Shown here: in pieces, positions 45,286 through 54,555 of the stretch
Numbering within the stretch: position 1 is the stretch's first letter
Layout of the letters: every line of letters begins with the position of its first letter
Source: PSRI01 sp041484195
GTDB taxonomy: Bacteria; Bacteroidota; Bacteroidia; Chitinophagales; Chitinophagaceae
Assembly (NCBI GenBank): GCA_041484195.1
Contig: JBGPHC010000002.1
Location: forward strand, 124,001-188,000
Reading direction: 5' to 3'
DNA length: 64,000 bases
Notes under the pieces: model-generated
What the model was told of the DNA's origin: nothing
Seen by the model: the letters and a program-made list of their open reading frames with translations, nothing else
The model's database searches: none
Position numbers and translations under genes: made by a program

Positions 45286-46926
45286 ATGAAACAAAAAGTT
45301 CTCAGGATACACCCTCATGACAACGTATTAGTAGCGCTCACTAACCTCAGGAAAGGAGAAACAATATCATTTGAGGGAAGCGAATATTTGTTGAAAGATG
45401 ATATTCCCGCAAAGCATAAATTTTTTATCAATGATATGCAGACGGGCGATACCGTGATCATGTATGGCGTAACGGTAGGCAAATTGCAATCCGGGCTTTC
45501 CCGCGGCTCCAGGATGACCACCGAAAACACAAAACACGCTGCGGAACCCTATGCATACCGTAATGCCACGTACCAATGGCATGCTCCTGATATTTCAAAA
45601 TTCGCAGGAAGAACATTCATGGGATATCATCGAAGCGATGGAAGAGTAGGGACGGCCAATTATTGGCTTTTCATTCCCACCGTTTTTTGTGAAAACAGGA
45701 ACATGGATGTGATTCGTGAAGCAATGCAGAATGAATTGGGTTATGCAGTGACAGAAAAATATAAATCATACACCAGGAATTTGGTCGGGTTGTACAAGCA
45801 GGGAAAGGATCTGAATTCTGAAAGCTTCGCTCCTCCTCCCTCAAATAGCAATGGCCGAATTTTCAGGAATATTGATGGTATTAAATTTCTGAATCACCAG
45901 GGTGGATGCGGGGGTACCAGGCAGGACGCGGCCATACTTGGCAAATTGCTCGCAGCTTATGCCGATCATCCCAACGTAGCGGGAGTTACATTGCTGAGCC
46001 TGGGTTGCCAGCATCTCCAGGTACAGGATTTCCTGAATGATCTGAAAGCAAGGAATCCCAAATTTGACAAACCATTATTGATATTTGAACAGCAACAGTC
46101 CCAGTCAGAAGAACAACTCATCACGCAAGCCATTCAAAAGACTTTTCTTGGTCTGGTGGAAGCAAATAAGTCTGAGAGAAAACCGGCGCCACTCAGCGAG
46201 CTCTGCATAGGTGTGAAATGCGGCGGTAGCGATGGGTTTAGTGGTATTTCCGCAAACCCAGCGGTGGGCTATTGTGCTGACCTGGTAGTTGCACTGGGAG
46301 GAAAGATATTGTTGGCAGAATTTCCAGAACTCTGTGGTGTGGAGCAGGAGTTGGTGGATCGCTCGGTTGACAGACCCACGGCAGAGAAATTCATACACCT
46401 GATGCGGAGCTACGACAAGCAGGCACATGAAGTAGGTTCTGGATTTCACATGAATCCATCTCCCGGAAATATCAGGGATGGCCTCATTACAGATGCTATT
46501 AAGTCCGCGGGTGCCGCTAAAAAAGGAGGAACTTCACCGGTAGCAGATGTGCTGGATTATACCGAGCCTGCCACAAAGCCTGGCCTAAGCCTGGTATGTA
46601 CGCCAGGTAATGACGTGGAAGCCACTACTGGCAAGGCCGCTTCGGGAGCCACGCTCATCCTTTTCACCACAGGTCTCGGTACGCCTACGGGTAATCCTGT
46701 TTGTCCCACCATAAAGATTGCCACCAATTCCAGCTTGGCCAACAGGATGAAGGATATCATTGATATTGATACGGGCCCCATTATTGAAGGTGAGCGAAGC
46801 ATTGAAGAGATGGGTGAGGAAATACTGGAATATTGTATCAGGGCAGCCAGCGGAGAAATAATCCCGAAAGCAGTTCAATTGAACCAGGATGATTTCATTC
46901 CATGGAAAAGAGGTGTGAGTTTGTGA
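45286..46926 (+). CDS. UxaA-family altronate dehydratase-like protein (probable L-fuconate dehydratase)
   Basis: A 546-aa UxaA-type dehydratase from ATG 45286 (MKQKVLRIHPHDNVLVAL). An in-frame ATG at 45169 lies inside fucP and is not used. An N-terminal SAF domain (about residues 1-85) precedes the catalytic part: FMGYHRSDGRVGTANYW, HQGGCGGTRQDA (about 205), LSLGCQHLQ, VKCGGSDGFSGISANPAVG (about 310) and LAEFPELCGVEQE. It probably dehydrates L-fuconate to 2-keto-3-deoxy-L-fuconate. That step uses an enolase-superfamily enzyme in Xanthomonas, so this is a different solution. Altronate/galactonate-type substrates remain possible. Confidence 0.87.
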   Translation: MKQKVLRIHPHDNVLVALTNLRKGETISFEGSEYLLKDDIPAKHKFFINDMQTGDTVIMYGVTVGKLQSGLSRGSRMTTENTKHAAEPYAYRNATYQWHAPDISKFAGRTFMGYHRSDGRVGTANYWLFIPTVFCENRNMDVIREAMQNELGYAVTEKYKSYTRNLVGLYKQGKDLNSESFAPPPSNSNGRIFRNIDGIKFLNHQGGCGGTRQDAAILGKLLAAYADHPNVAGVTLLSLGCQHLQVQDFLNDLKARNPKFDKPLLIFEQQQSQSEEQLITQAIQKTFLGLVEANKSERKPAPLSELCIGVKCGGSDGFSGISANPAVGYCADLVVALGGKILLAEFPELCGVEQELVDRSVDRPTAEKFIHLMRSYDKQAHEVGSGFHMNPSPGNIRDGLITDAIKSAGAAKKGGTSPVADVLDYTEPATKPGLSLVCTPGNDVEATTGKAASGATLILFTTGLGTPTGNPVCPTIKIATNSSLANRMKDIIDIDTGPIIEGERSIEEMGEEILEYCIRAASGEIIPKAVQLNQDDFIPWKRGVSL

Positions 46927-46992
46927 AGCTATATGAGGGTGATTCTATGATTGTAATCCGATGCCGGCACGATTCATAAATTCCTGAAGAAT

Positions 46993-47766
46993 ATGTTCAG
47001 ATTAGACAATAAGGTCGCGATTATCACTGGAGGAGGGAGCGGCATCGGTAGAGCCATTGCCTCAATATTCTCCAAGCAGGGGGCCGAAGTATATATCCTG
47101 GACGTTGATGAACAGGGATCTAAGACACTAGTGAAAGAAATCGTTGCCACCGGCGGTATCGCGTCTTTTAGGAAATGCGATGTTTCCAGCCAGGCCGAGG
47201 TGAAGACCGCTGTTGGGCAAATAGCCAGGGATAATGGAGGGATCCAAATCCTGGTGAACAATGCCGGAATTGCACATATAGGAAATGCGGAGAATACAAA
47301 AGAGGAAGATTTCGACCGACTGATGCGTGTGAATGTCAAGGGTGTCTATAACTGCCTGCACGAAGTTATTCCGCACATGAAAACTGACGGAGGCGTTATT
47401 CTAAACCTTGCGTCGGTGGCGGCACTTGTTGGCATTCCGGATCGGTTTGCTTATTCCACCACCAAGGGCGCCATTGCAGCAATGACCCTTGCTGTGGCTA
47501 AAGACTATATTCAACATAATATACGCTGCAATTGCATTTCACCTGCAAGGGTACATACGCCATTCGTAGATGGATTTCTTGCGAAAAATTATCCGGGAAA
47601 GGAAAAAGAAATGTTTGAAAAACTTTCCAAGACCCAACCCATTGGCCGGATGGCTATGCCGGAAGAGATCGGATTCCTGGCACTTTACTTATGTTCAGAT
47701 GAAGCTTCATTCATCACGGGCTGCGACTACCCGATTGACGGAGGGTTTACAAAGCTTAATAATTAG
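46993..47766 (+). CDS. SDR-family dehydrogenase (2-keto-3-deoxy-L-fuconate dehydrogenase candidate)
   Basis: A 257-aa short-chain dehydrogenase: TGGGSGIGRAIASIF (about residues 13-27), ILVNNAGIAHIG (about 86), NLASVAALVGIPDRFAYSTTKGA (catalytic Tyr in YSTTK, about 155), and the C-terminal CDYPIDGGFTKL. It is the last gene of the fucose operon. By elimination it fits 2-keto-3-deoxy-L-fuconate 4-dehydrogenase, producing the diketo acid cut by the FAH protein. The two SDRs could be exchanged in this assignment. Confidence 0.85.
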   Translation: MFRLDNKVAIITGGGSGIGRAIASIFSKQGAEVYILDVDEQGSKTLVKEIVATGGIASFRKCDVSSQAEVKTAVGQIARDNGGIQILVNNAGIAHIGNAENTKEEDFDRLMRVNVKGVYNCLHEVIPHMKTDGGVILNLASVAALVGIPDRFAYSTTKGAIAAMTLAVAKDYIQHNIRCNCISPARVHTPFVDGFLAKNYPGKEKEMFEKLSKTQPIGRMAMPEEIGFLALYLCSDEASFITGCDYPIDGGFTKLNN

Positions 47767-47895
47767 TTGCGGCAGAACCATATTCAAACTCCTCATCTCC
47801 CAAACAAAAGCTTTCAGAACTCCTTGCCGGCAGCCAACATGCAGCAACAATTTTTAGAAGTCTGAAACGTTTTTGAAATAATCAAAACGATCTTT

Positions 47896-48807
47896 GTGAA
47901 ATTGAGACTATTATTGATCGCTTCAACATTTGCCCTGCTCGCGGGTTGTAAGAAAGACAATAACGTTGGGAGTGCAAATACCAGCCTCGTTTTCAGATTC
48001 AAATTCGATTCCACACAGGCCAGGCTCGATAATATAGGACAGCCTTCTTCCATTCCTCCGGGCCATGCGGCACAAAGCCCTATATTCAATAAGATGAGCG
48101 CCCATTATATTGAACTGGCGCCCAATTCCACGACTGCCCTGGGCCAGGGTGCCATCCTGTATAAGGCTCCGGAAACAACTGCGGGAGGTGAAGCGGCGAT
48201 TGATTTTGCGCAATCCGGTTTCGCAGGGAATAATGAAGTGTTTTTCGCAATCCCCATAAAAGATATAAAGCCCGGAGAATACGAATGGCTGAGGGTGTCA
48301 TTGGCTTACCAGAATTATGATGTATCCTTTCATGTGGATACAACCATTGCGGGTGTTACCATCAACCAGGATTTCACAGGCACGGTAGCCTCGTTTATTG
48401 GATATAATACCTATCTGACATCCTATGCCATCAAAAATAATTCTATAACGGTCAATGGTAATCGAAAACAGGGCTATTGGGGATTCGAGACCCTGCTAAC
48501 GGTGGCAGGGATGAGCCAGGTAATAGATACGTCGGGTCAGGCTCCCGATGGAGCCACTACCGTAGTTAATCCCATTTTTGCCACTTCCCCAATCCCGCAA
48601 GGCTCCTGTGTGGTGACTGCCGCTTTTACCCCCGGTAAATTGACAATTACCGGAAATGAAACGAAAGACATCATCATTGAACTCTCCCTATCCACCAACA
48701 AGAGTTTTGAATGGATTGATTTGAATAATGACGAGCTTTGGGAACCGGTTGCCAGTGAGAATATAGTGGATATGGGAATCCGCGGCATGATACCCAGAAT
48801 TCAATAG
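47896..48807 (+). CDS. Hypothetical lipoprotein
   Basis: A 303-aa lipoprotein with a GTG start. The signal is MKLRLLLIASTFALLAGC, with the lipobox LLAGC at residue 18. The body is beta-rich (GEYEWLRVSLAYQNYDVSF, KLTITGNETKDIIIELSLS) and ends VDMGIRGMIPRIQ, without enzyme motifs. I recognise it only as a Bacteroidota-type hypothetical lipoprotein. It stands alone, convergent with trehalase, 130 bp after the fucose operon, so it may be read through from it. Confidence 0.65.
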   Translation: MKLRLLLIASTFALLAGCKKDNNVGSANTSLVFRFKFDSTQARLDNIGQPSSIPPGHAAQSPIFNKMSAHYIELAPNSTTALGQGAILYKAPETTAGGEAAIDFAQSGFAGNNEVFFAIPIKDIKPGEYEWLRVSLAYQNYDVSFHVDTTIAGVTINQDFTGTVASFIGYNTYLTSYAIKNNSITVNGNRKQGYWGFETLLTVAGMSQVIDTSGQAPDGATTVVNPIFATSPIPQGSCVVTAAFTPGKLTITGNETKDIIIELSLSTNKSFEWIDLNNDELWEPVASENIVDMGIRGMIPRIQ

Positions 48808-48971
48808 CGAGTGCGCCCGGCACACAAGATATGAGGCATACCAACTGAATGAATTACCATGGGTTGAATTTGAAAGAATGGAATTGACTCTGATCATTCT
48901 GCAATATCCAGGTTCGATTCATTCGATTGGGTACGGACAATCAGAGATCGCAGGAACAAGAGCCGACCAGG

Positions 48972-50585
48972 TCAATCCGGCATCCCATACAGACTGATCA
49001 GCTTCATCAATACACCATTGGTCCAGCCAAATCCATCCTGGGATGGATATTCACCTCCACCGGCTTCAAGATGCGTGTCCATCACATTGTATTTCTCCAT
49101 CAATTTACCGGTATGCTTATAAACATTCACGTTCAATCTTATCCAGCGATGCGCCAGGTCCCGTGCTTCTGCTGAGAATCCATATTTTTCCAGACCCATG
49201 ATGCTCATCCATTGCAATGGAGCCCAGCCATTGGGAGCATCCCATTGCTGACCGGTCTTATACATTGTGGTGGTGAGGCCACCCTGCTTCAGAAGATTAT
49301 TCAGTACCACGGTTTTGGTTTGAGCAGCCCTTTCACTTTCGGCGATCCTGAAAAACAGAGGATACATCGCCGCCAGCGTAATATTGTCTTCGGCCTGCAT
49401 CTTGACAAAATTGTAATCCGAGTAATACCCCGCCTTTGCATTCCAGCAAAATTTTTCAATGGCTTTTCTTCTTCCCTCAGCCTTCAGTTCGTAGGCGGCT
49501 GCTTTTGTGGTATTCTCGGACGACAGTTTTATATTATCTGACTTTTTATTTTTATATGCCAGTGCCAATACTTTTTCGAGGTTAAAGAGCAGGCTGTTAA
49601 GGTCAACGGCTATATAATCCGTTGTTTCAATCGTGTTGATATTGGCGTCATCTCTAAACCATCTGCTGCTGAAGTCTATACCACTTTCCGCTCCCGCACG
49701 CAGGTGGTGATACATTTCAATCATATCCCTGCCAGACAGCCGGGCCACTTCTTCATCCTCGCGATAACTTTCCTGCCGTGGTGATTCCATATCATCCCAA
49801 TACCTGTTCATGATTGTGCCATCCTGAAGTTTCACGACGCGTCTGTGCGCTTCACCGGGTTTTAATGGTTCTGCTCCTTCCATCCAGAACTGGTATTCCT
49901 TTTCGAGCTCTGGAAGAAAATTATTATATACTGTGTCTCCTTTTATTTCTGCCAATAACTGAACCATGCATGCGAAAAACGGTGGCTGGGAGCGGCCGAG
50001 ATAATAACTGCGGTTGCCATTGGGTATATGGCCGTATTTATCTATAAGGAAGGCAAAATTCCGAATCATATTTTCAATCATACCGGTTTCACCACTTTCC
50101 TGTAAACCCAGCATGGTGAAATAGGAATCCCAGTAATAGACTTCCCGGAACCGGCCTCCCGGAACAATGTAAGGATACGGTAGTGGCAACAACGAGCTTC
50201 CGGGGATAGTCCTGTCTGGTTCACGCTTCAATACTGCCCAGAGTTTCCTGATATGCACGATCACATCTTCCGTTGAATCAGAATGATAATTGCCCGCGCC
50301 ATTTGAAGGCAATTCAAAATTTTCTTCCACAAATTTTTTCAGATCCACCGGAACTTTGGCTTTTTTTGCCAGCTTTTTCAGCTTTGCGTAGTCAGACAGG
50401 ATTTGTTTGGGGTCTTTCCGGGGCACACAATCCACAAATGTTTTTCCATCGGGAAATATGCGGTCCATTTGTACGTCCACAAACAATTCCCCAAAAATCT
50501 GGTCCGGAGTCTGGGGCTGCTGACCAAAAAAATAAGTGGGGAGCAGGAATATAAAAAGAAACAGGAGGGAGAATGATCTTTTCAT
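48972..50585 (-). CDS. treA: Periplasmic trehalase (GH37)
   Basis: Inverting glycoside hydrolase splitting trehalose into two glucoses. It is 537 aa from ATG 50585 (MKRSFSLLFLFIFLLPTYFF, signal peptide), and the longer frame to 50687 is rejected for lack of a signal. Both PROSITE-type trehalase signatures are present: PGGRFREVYYWDSYFTMLGL (about residue 135) and QWDAPNGWAPLQW (about 445). The glycine-rich GGGEYPSQDGFGWTNGV lies near the C-terminus. The catalytic Asp is in the FSSRWFRDD region. It is followed downstream by the convergent lipoprotein gene. Confidence 0.95.
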   Translation of the reverse strand: MKRSFSLLFLFIFLLPTYFFGQQPQTPDQIFGELFVDVQMDRIFPDGKTFVDCVPRKDPKQILSDYAKLKKLAKKAKVPVDLKKFVEENFELPSNGAGNYHSDSTEDVIVHIRKLWAVLKREPDRTIPGSSLLPLPYPYIVPGGRFREVYYWDSYFTMLGLQESGETGMIENMIRNFAFLIDKYGHIPNGNRSYYLGRSQPPFFACMVQLLAEIKGDTVYNNFLPELEKEYQFWMEGAEPLKPGEAHRRVVKLQDGTIMNRYWDDMESPRQESYREDEEVARLSGRDMIEMYHHLRAGAESGIDFSSRWFRDDANINTIETTDYIAVDLNSLLFNLEKVLALAYKNKKSDNIKLSSENTTKAAAYELKAEGRRKAIEKFCWNAKAGYYSDYNFVKMQAEDNITLAAMYPLFFRIAESERAAQTKTVVLNNLLKQGGLTTTMYKTGQQWDAPNGWAPLQWMSIMGLEKYGFSAEARDLAHRWIRLNVNVYKHTGKLMEKYNVMDTHLEAGGGEYPSQDGFGWTNGVLMKLISLYGMPD

Positions 50586-50700
50586 AATGGCTTTATCAAT
50601 GCTTCTAAGGTAGCATAAAAAAAGCACCGCGTGTACACGATGCAAATATCGTATAGTCAGGAAGGATGCATATCTGTATTCTTTCAAAAAGTCCGGAATC

Positions 50701-51281
50701 CTAAAATCTTATTCCAACTGACAGGTAGAATGATCTACCATCTCCCGGCAGAATACCCGGGCCCGGGTACATATTGATACGCCGCGTAAAATACCGGGTG
50801 TTGGCGAGGTTATTGATGCCTCCTGAAATATTATATGATTTCAAAAAATCCAAATCAAATGCCCAATCCAGCAAATGGTAGGAAGATACCAGGCCTGTGG
50901 CTCCGGTGGGATTGAAGGCAGTATTGTTGGCGTCACTGTAACTTTTCCCTACATAACTAAACTCCATAGTGGAACTAAAGTTCTTGTACCGGACAACCAT
51001 ACCCGCCCTGTTGATCCATGTGGGATTGCCTTCGACCATCTTGCCAGTCAAATCAACATTTTTTCCATCATAGTTCATTGATCCGCTCACATATTTGGCA
51101 TTATCGTAAGACAGTCCACTTCGGGTAGATAAGACATCCGGGAGCTATTTGATTGGCCACTTACAAAAATACTATCCAGTTGCTTAACCCTAGATGCATC
51201 CGAAGCAATGGGAACCAACTGCGTTATTGCAATATTTGAGAGGAAGAGCCCAGACATAACCGGGATGATCATTTTCTTCAT
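50701..51281 (-). pseudogene. TonB-dependent receptor, internally deleted and frameshifted
   Basis: The N-terminal piece begins at ATG 51281 with a signal (MKKMIIPVMSGLFLSNIAIT) and the start of a siderophore-receptor-like plug (FVSGQSNSSRMSYLPEV). The frame then jumps near 51115. The C-terminal beta barrel of a receptor continues in another frame: GLSYDNAKYVSG, GNPTWINRAGMVVRYKN, SYHLLDWAFDLDFLK, NNLANTRYFTRRINMYPGPG, ending SVGIRF at 50701. Barrels of this family are about 700-800 aa, so about 550-600 codons are missing, together with the reading frame. The fragment resembles FecA-type iron-chelate receptors. It lies between trehalase and the tandem-repeat region. Confidence 0.8.
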
Positions 51282-51354
51282 GATCAGAATTTATCGGAGA
51301 AAAACAGAATTGGTCCCGGGTGCACCGGATTCCGGGAAGAAAGCAGGGAGTAAA

Positions 51355-51911
51355 GATACCGTAAAGAATTACGGTGTCTCATTGGTTATGATTATACTCC
51401 AAAACTCAATTTGTAATATCTTCTTTTGGCAATGCTCATCCATTTTACATTGGGTTTCGGAACCAGCAGATCAGAATTGGTTTAAAGACACCGTAAAGAA
51501 TTACGGTGTCTGTTTGGTTATGACTATTTTCCAAAACTTATTTTAGTAAGAACTTTTTGATTCAATATTTTTCGGGGTGCTGTCTATAACTCAACCTGGT
51601 TTTTTCGGGCCGGGTTTAAAGACACCGTAAAGAATTACGGTATCTGTTTGGTTATGACTATTTTCCAAAACTTATTTTAATAAGAATTTTTTGATTCAAT
51701 ATTTTTCGGGGTACTGACTATAACTCAACCTGGTTTTTCGGGCTGGGTTTAAAGACACCGTAAAGAATTACGGTGTCTGTTTGGTTATGACTATTTCCCA
51801 AAACTTATTTTAATAAGAATTTTTTGATTCAATATTTTTCAGCGTTTTATTTCTTCAACCCGGCCTGATTTTCGGGCTGGGTTTAAAGACACCGTAAAGA
51901 ATTACGGTGTC
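51355..51911. repeat. Tandem array of five hairpin-bearing repeats, period about 133 bp
   Basis: Five hairpins of the form GACACCGTAA-AGAA-TTACGGTGTC start at 51355, 51487, 51621, 51754 and 51888, giving periods of 132, 134, 133 and 134 bp. The first stem reads GATACC and the third GGTATC, which leaves one mismatched pair each. The other stems are perfect 10 bp. The intervening sequence is also repeated (GGTTATGACTATTTTCC, TTTTTGATTCAATATTTTTC), with units 2-4 nearly identical and unit 1 diverged. On the minus strand the stem is followed by TTTAAA. It fills the gap between the receptor pseudogene and the haloperoxidase gene (51282-51941), and no open gene fits it. Confidence 0.9.
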
Positions 51912-51941
51912 TGGTATTATGACTCATACTGCAAAATCTAT

Positions 51942-53492
51942 TTATTCCGCACCATCTGAAACAGCGCGATCTATCGCCTTCTGTCCTATATTTCTTCCAA
52001 CATCCAAACCCACCTGACAGTCGGCGCGATAATGAATTCCTCCATACATTCTTGACAGGGAAGCTTCCTGTGCCATTGCCGTATAATCAGTCGCCCTCGC
52101 GGGAATAATATGTCCCAATATAGTGGCCGCCGCTCCGCTGAAAGTGGAATGCCCTGAAATATAAGAGGGGAAATTAGGCAACCCTGTAAGTGTTTTAATC
52201 TTTGGATTCAATTGACTCGGGCGGGGATTAAAATAAGTAAATTTGGTATCCCAACAAACGATAACCGCATCCATCAGGGCCATATTGAGCAGCGCCATAT
52301 TTCGGGCCCATCGCACTTCGCTATAATTTTGTTTAATAAAATCTTCCGCGGCAATGGCGTCCCAATGCCCGGCGGGAGTGGAAGTATTCACTCCATCGGC
52401 CCAGAAATGCACAATCTCAATGCGTTCCCTGGTTGGATTTTTGACCAGGTCGTAGATCTCTTGCGTCTGTGTTTTCATTTCCTCACTGGAAGTTGAAGGT
52501 GGTGGACCTGGCCGAAGAGCCACTTCCGTAGCCGAATCAAATAAGAAGGGTTTCACTTTTCCAAAAAGGGGCAGCATGGGTGGTCTCCTGGGAACTTCCA
52601 GACTGTACCAGGGAATCTCACCTTTTGCCTTGGCGTCTGTTTCATATTGAGCCCACAATGTAGGATTACCGCCTGCGGCGCCGGCTTTGTCGGTTCTCGC
52701 GCGCGCCACAAATTTCTGAGCCACCGCTTTCCCAAGTGCTTCGCCTGCTTCCATATCGCTGCGCACATTGGCACCTGAAATAATCCTCGCCAGTCTATGC
52801 TCTTCTACTTTTTGCTGAATGAAATCCTGGTCACCGGGGAAAAGCAGCTTTAGCATTTCAGCTACGGTGCCTATCACTACGGCATCTTCCGACGGATAAG
52901 AAGGAAGTTCTGACCTGGATACAAATACTTTTAGCGATGAATCAACTTTATATGGCGCGGGGCGATTGTATTGTTTCTTATAATACCAGGCCGTTACCAG
53001 CGCATCATACAGAGCCGCGCTCACATAGGCATAGGCTCTGGCCGCGTAGGGTGGATTGGCAAAGGGGAACTGCGGGTAGGCCAGCGGGTTATTGGCGTTG
53101 GGAGCCGGGTAAGTGCCATCGGGATTCTGATAAGGTGGAAGGTTATGTTTTGCCACAAGATCTCTCAGGATTTCATTCCAACGCAATACGGCACCGGCAC
53201 CCCAATATTTGATTGACGCCTCCTGCTCCGCAGTGATCTTAGCCTGCCAGGTTTTGATCTCATTGATCTGGGCGATATAATCAGGAGAGCTTGTGGCTGC
53301 AGGGGAAGCGACCACAATATCAGTAGGGGCATTGAGTAAGACAGGCTTCCAGGCGCCAGCATCCAGGTCAAGATGATCCTGGTTTAGCGGCGGCAGGTTG
53401 GCCGTTCTGTCGGAAACACTTTTCGAGCAGGAAACCGGCAATAGCAGGGCCGAGACTGCCAATGCACTTATCAGATAGAATATCTTTTTCAT
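51942..53492 (-). CDS. Vanadium-dependent haloperoxidase / PAP2-like protein A
   Basis: A 516-aa lipoprotein (MKKIFYLISALAVSALLLPVSC) of the vanadium haloperoxidase branch of the acid phosphatase fold. The ligand motifs are complete: KFTYFNPRP (KxxxxxxRP), FPSYISGHSTFSG (SGH), and SRMYGGIHYRADCQVG (SRxxxxxHxxxD). It probably binds vanadate or phosphate and acts as a peroxidase or phosphatase. The final codon abuts the fifth repeat hairpin. It lies 10 bp after the upstream barrel gene, so they form an operon. Confidence 0.88.
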   Translation of the reverse strand: MKKIFYLISALAVSALLLPVSCSKSVSDRTANLPPLNQDHLDLDAGAWKPVLLNAPTDIVVASPAATSSPDYIAQINEIKTWQAKITAEQEASIKYWGAGAVLRWNEILRDLVAKHNLPPYQNPDGTYPAPNANNPLAYPQFPFANPPYAARAYAYVSAALYDALVTAWYYKKQYNRPAPYKVDSSLKVFVSRSELPSYPSEDAVVIGTVAEMLKLLFPGDQDFIQQKVEEHRLARIISGANVRSDMEAGEALGKAVAQKFVARARTDKAGAAGGNPTLWAQYETDAKAKGEIPWYSLEVPRRPPMLPLFGKVKPFLFDSATEVALRPGPPPSTSSEEMKTQTQEIYDLVKNPTRERIEIVHFWADGVNTSTPAGHWDAIAAEDFIKQNYSEVRWARNMALLNMALMDAVIVCWDTKFTYFNPRPSQLNPKIKTLTGLPNFPSYISGHSTFSGAAATILGHIIPARATDYTAMAQEASLSRMYGGIHYRADCQVGLDVGRNIGQKAIDRAVSDGAE

Positions 53493-53502
53493 TTTCCGTT
53501 AT

Positions 53503-54453
53503 TTAGAAGGATGAAGGTGAATTTGGTCTGTTCTTCTTATTGAAATAGAACGCATAGAATATGCCTCCATGCAATGTGGTTGACCGGCCCACATTGCGGC
53601 CTGCCACCGTGTAATCTCCTCCTGCTACTAACGCCAGGTTAGTATGTTGCTTCAGCGTGTATTTTACCATCGCGCCAACGGATGTCGCATTCATACGGTT
53701 GCTGGGAAAAGGCATATTGTTGCGTGTTATATCAAATCCTCCCAATGTGGTCCAATTAGTGACTAGCGCCTCAGCGATCAGGTATTTGCCCCGGTAACCC
53801 CCACGCAATTGGTACTGCGTGGCATTGGGCATTCTGACCTTGTTGGTGAGATGGAGTTCCGTATCAAAGTAGGAAGGCCTGTCGAGCTTAACGTTGCTGC
53901 GTGCAATATATGCCGCAGAGGCTGTCACTGTAATTCTCCCCCTTTGGTAGTCAATCATTCCCCTGGCTGTGGCGTTTGATGATCCCAATCCAATGGATAG
54001 AGGCAAATAGTCGATCACATAATTTGTCAATGGAGTGGAAAATCCTCCCATTAAGAACAGGGATATTTTATTTTTTCCAAAATTCTGTGTCAGTCCTTTC
54101 CATTTTACCAATACTGATATGTCCTGCACTCCATGCAGCCCATGAAGCACTCCCGCAGACGCCTTCGTCCACACATAGGATGTGGCTGCCATCACATTGA
54201 GTTTACCGGTGATTCCGTAATTGGCCATATACATCAGGGACTGTGTGCTGACCGTACCCAAATTTTCATTGTTCCTCTTCAGGGTGCCTTCCCAATAGTG
54301 ATCCCAGGATGAATGGGCGTATATCGGCCCATTACAAAATTGGGTCTTGTTCATCAAGATGGCATCCATATCGGTTTGTGCCTGCAGACATTGTATGGAA
54401 AATAATATTGCCACAAGGCCCGCTCTGTACATCTTCTCTCTAAAAATTTTCAT
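53503..54453 (-). CDS. Outer-membrane beta-barrel protein A
   Basis: A 316-aa protein with a signal (MKIFREKMYRAGLVAILFSIQCLQA) and alternating strands throughout. These include KISLFLMGGFSTPLTNYVIDYLPL, TQYQLRGGYRGKYLIAEALVT and HGGIFYAFYFNKKNR. It resembles the transporter-like barrels found beside haloperoxidase genes, and no enzymatic motif is seen. It lies 10 bp upstream of haloperoxidase A and 102 bp after barrel B. I infer a partner that lets substrate or product cross the outer membrane. Confidence 0.7.
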   Translation of the reverse strand: MKIFREKMYRAGLVAILFSIQCLQAQTDMDAILMNKTQFCNGPIYAHSSWDHYWEGTLKRNNENLGTVSTQSLMYMANYGITGKLNVMAATSYVWTKASAGVLHGLHGVQDISVLVKWKGLTQNFGKNKISLFLMGGFSTPLTNYVIDYLPLSIGLGSSNATARGMIDYQRGRITVTASAAYIARSNVKLDRPSYFDTELHLTNKVRMPNATQYQLRGGYRGKYLIAEALVTNWTTLGGFDITRNNMPFPSNRMNATSVGAMVKYTLKQHTNLALVAGGDYTVAGRNVGRSTTLHGGIFYAFYFNKKNRPNSPSSF

Positions 54454-54555
54454 TGCAGTTAGTTTTCGATTGCTTAATGAGAAATTAATTTCAGTCTTAA
54501 GGGCCAGGGCTTTTGTCGTTTAGATTTTGAATAAACCAGTTCTCCTTGTTCAATA

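Noticed and set aside
51208..51546. A 112-aa plus-strand frame spanning the first two repeat units
   Set aside because: It opens antisense to the receptor pseudogene start and runs through repeated noncoding sequence. Its two similar halves come from the repeat, not from a protein.
51355..51911. CRISPR array
   Set aside because: The repeats are hairpins in units of about 133 bp whose spacers are also similar to each other. CRISPR repeats are short with unique spacers of about 30-40 bp, and no cas genes are present.
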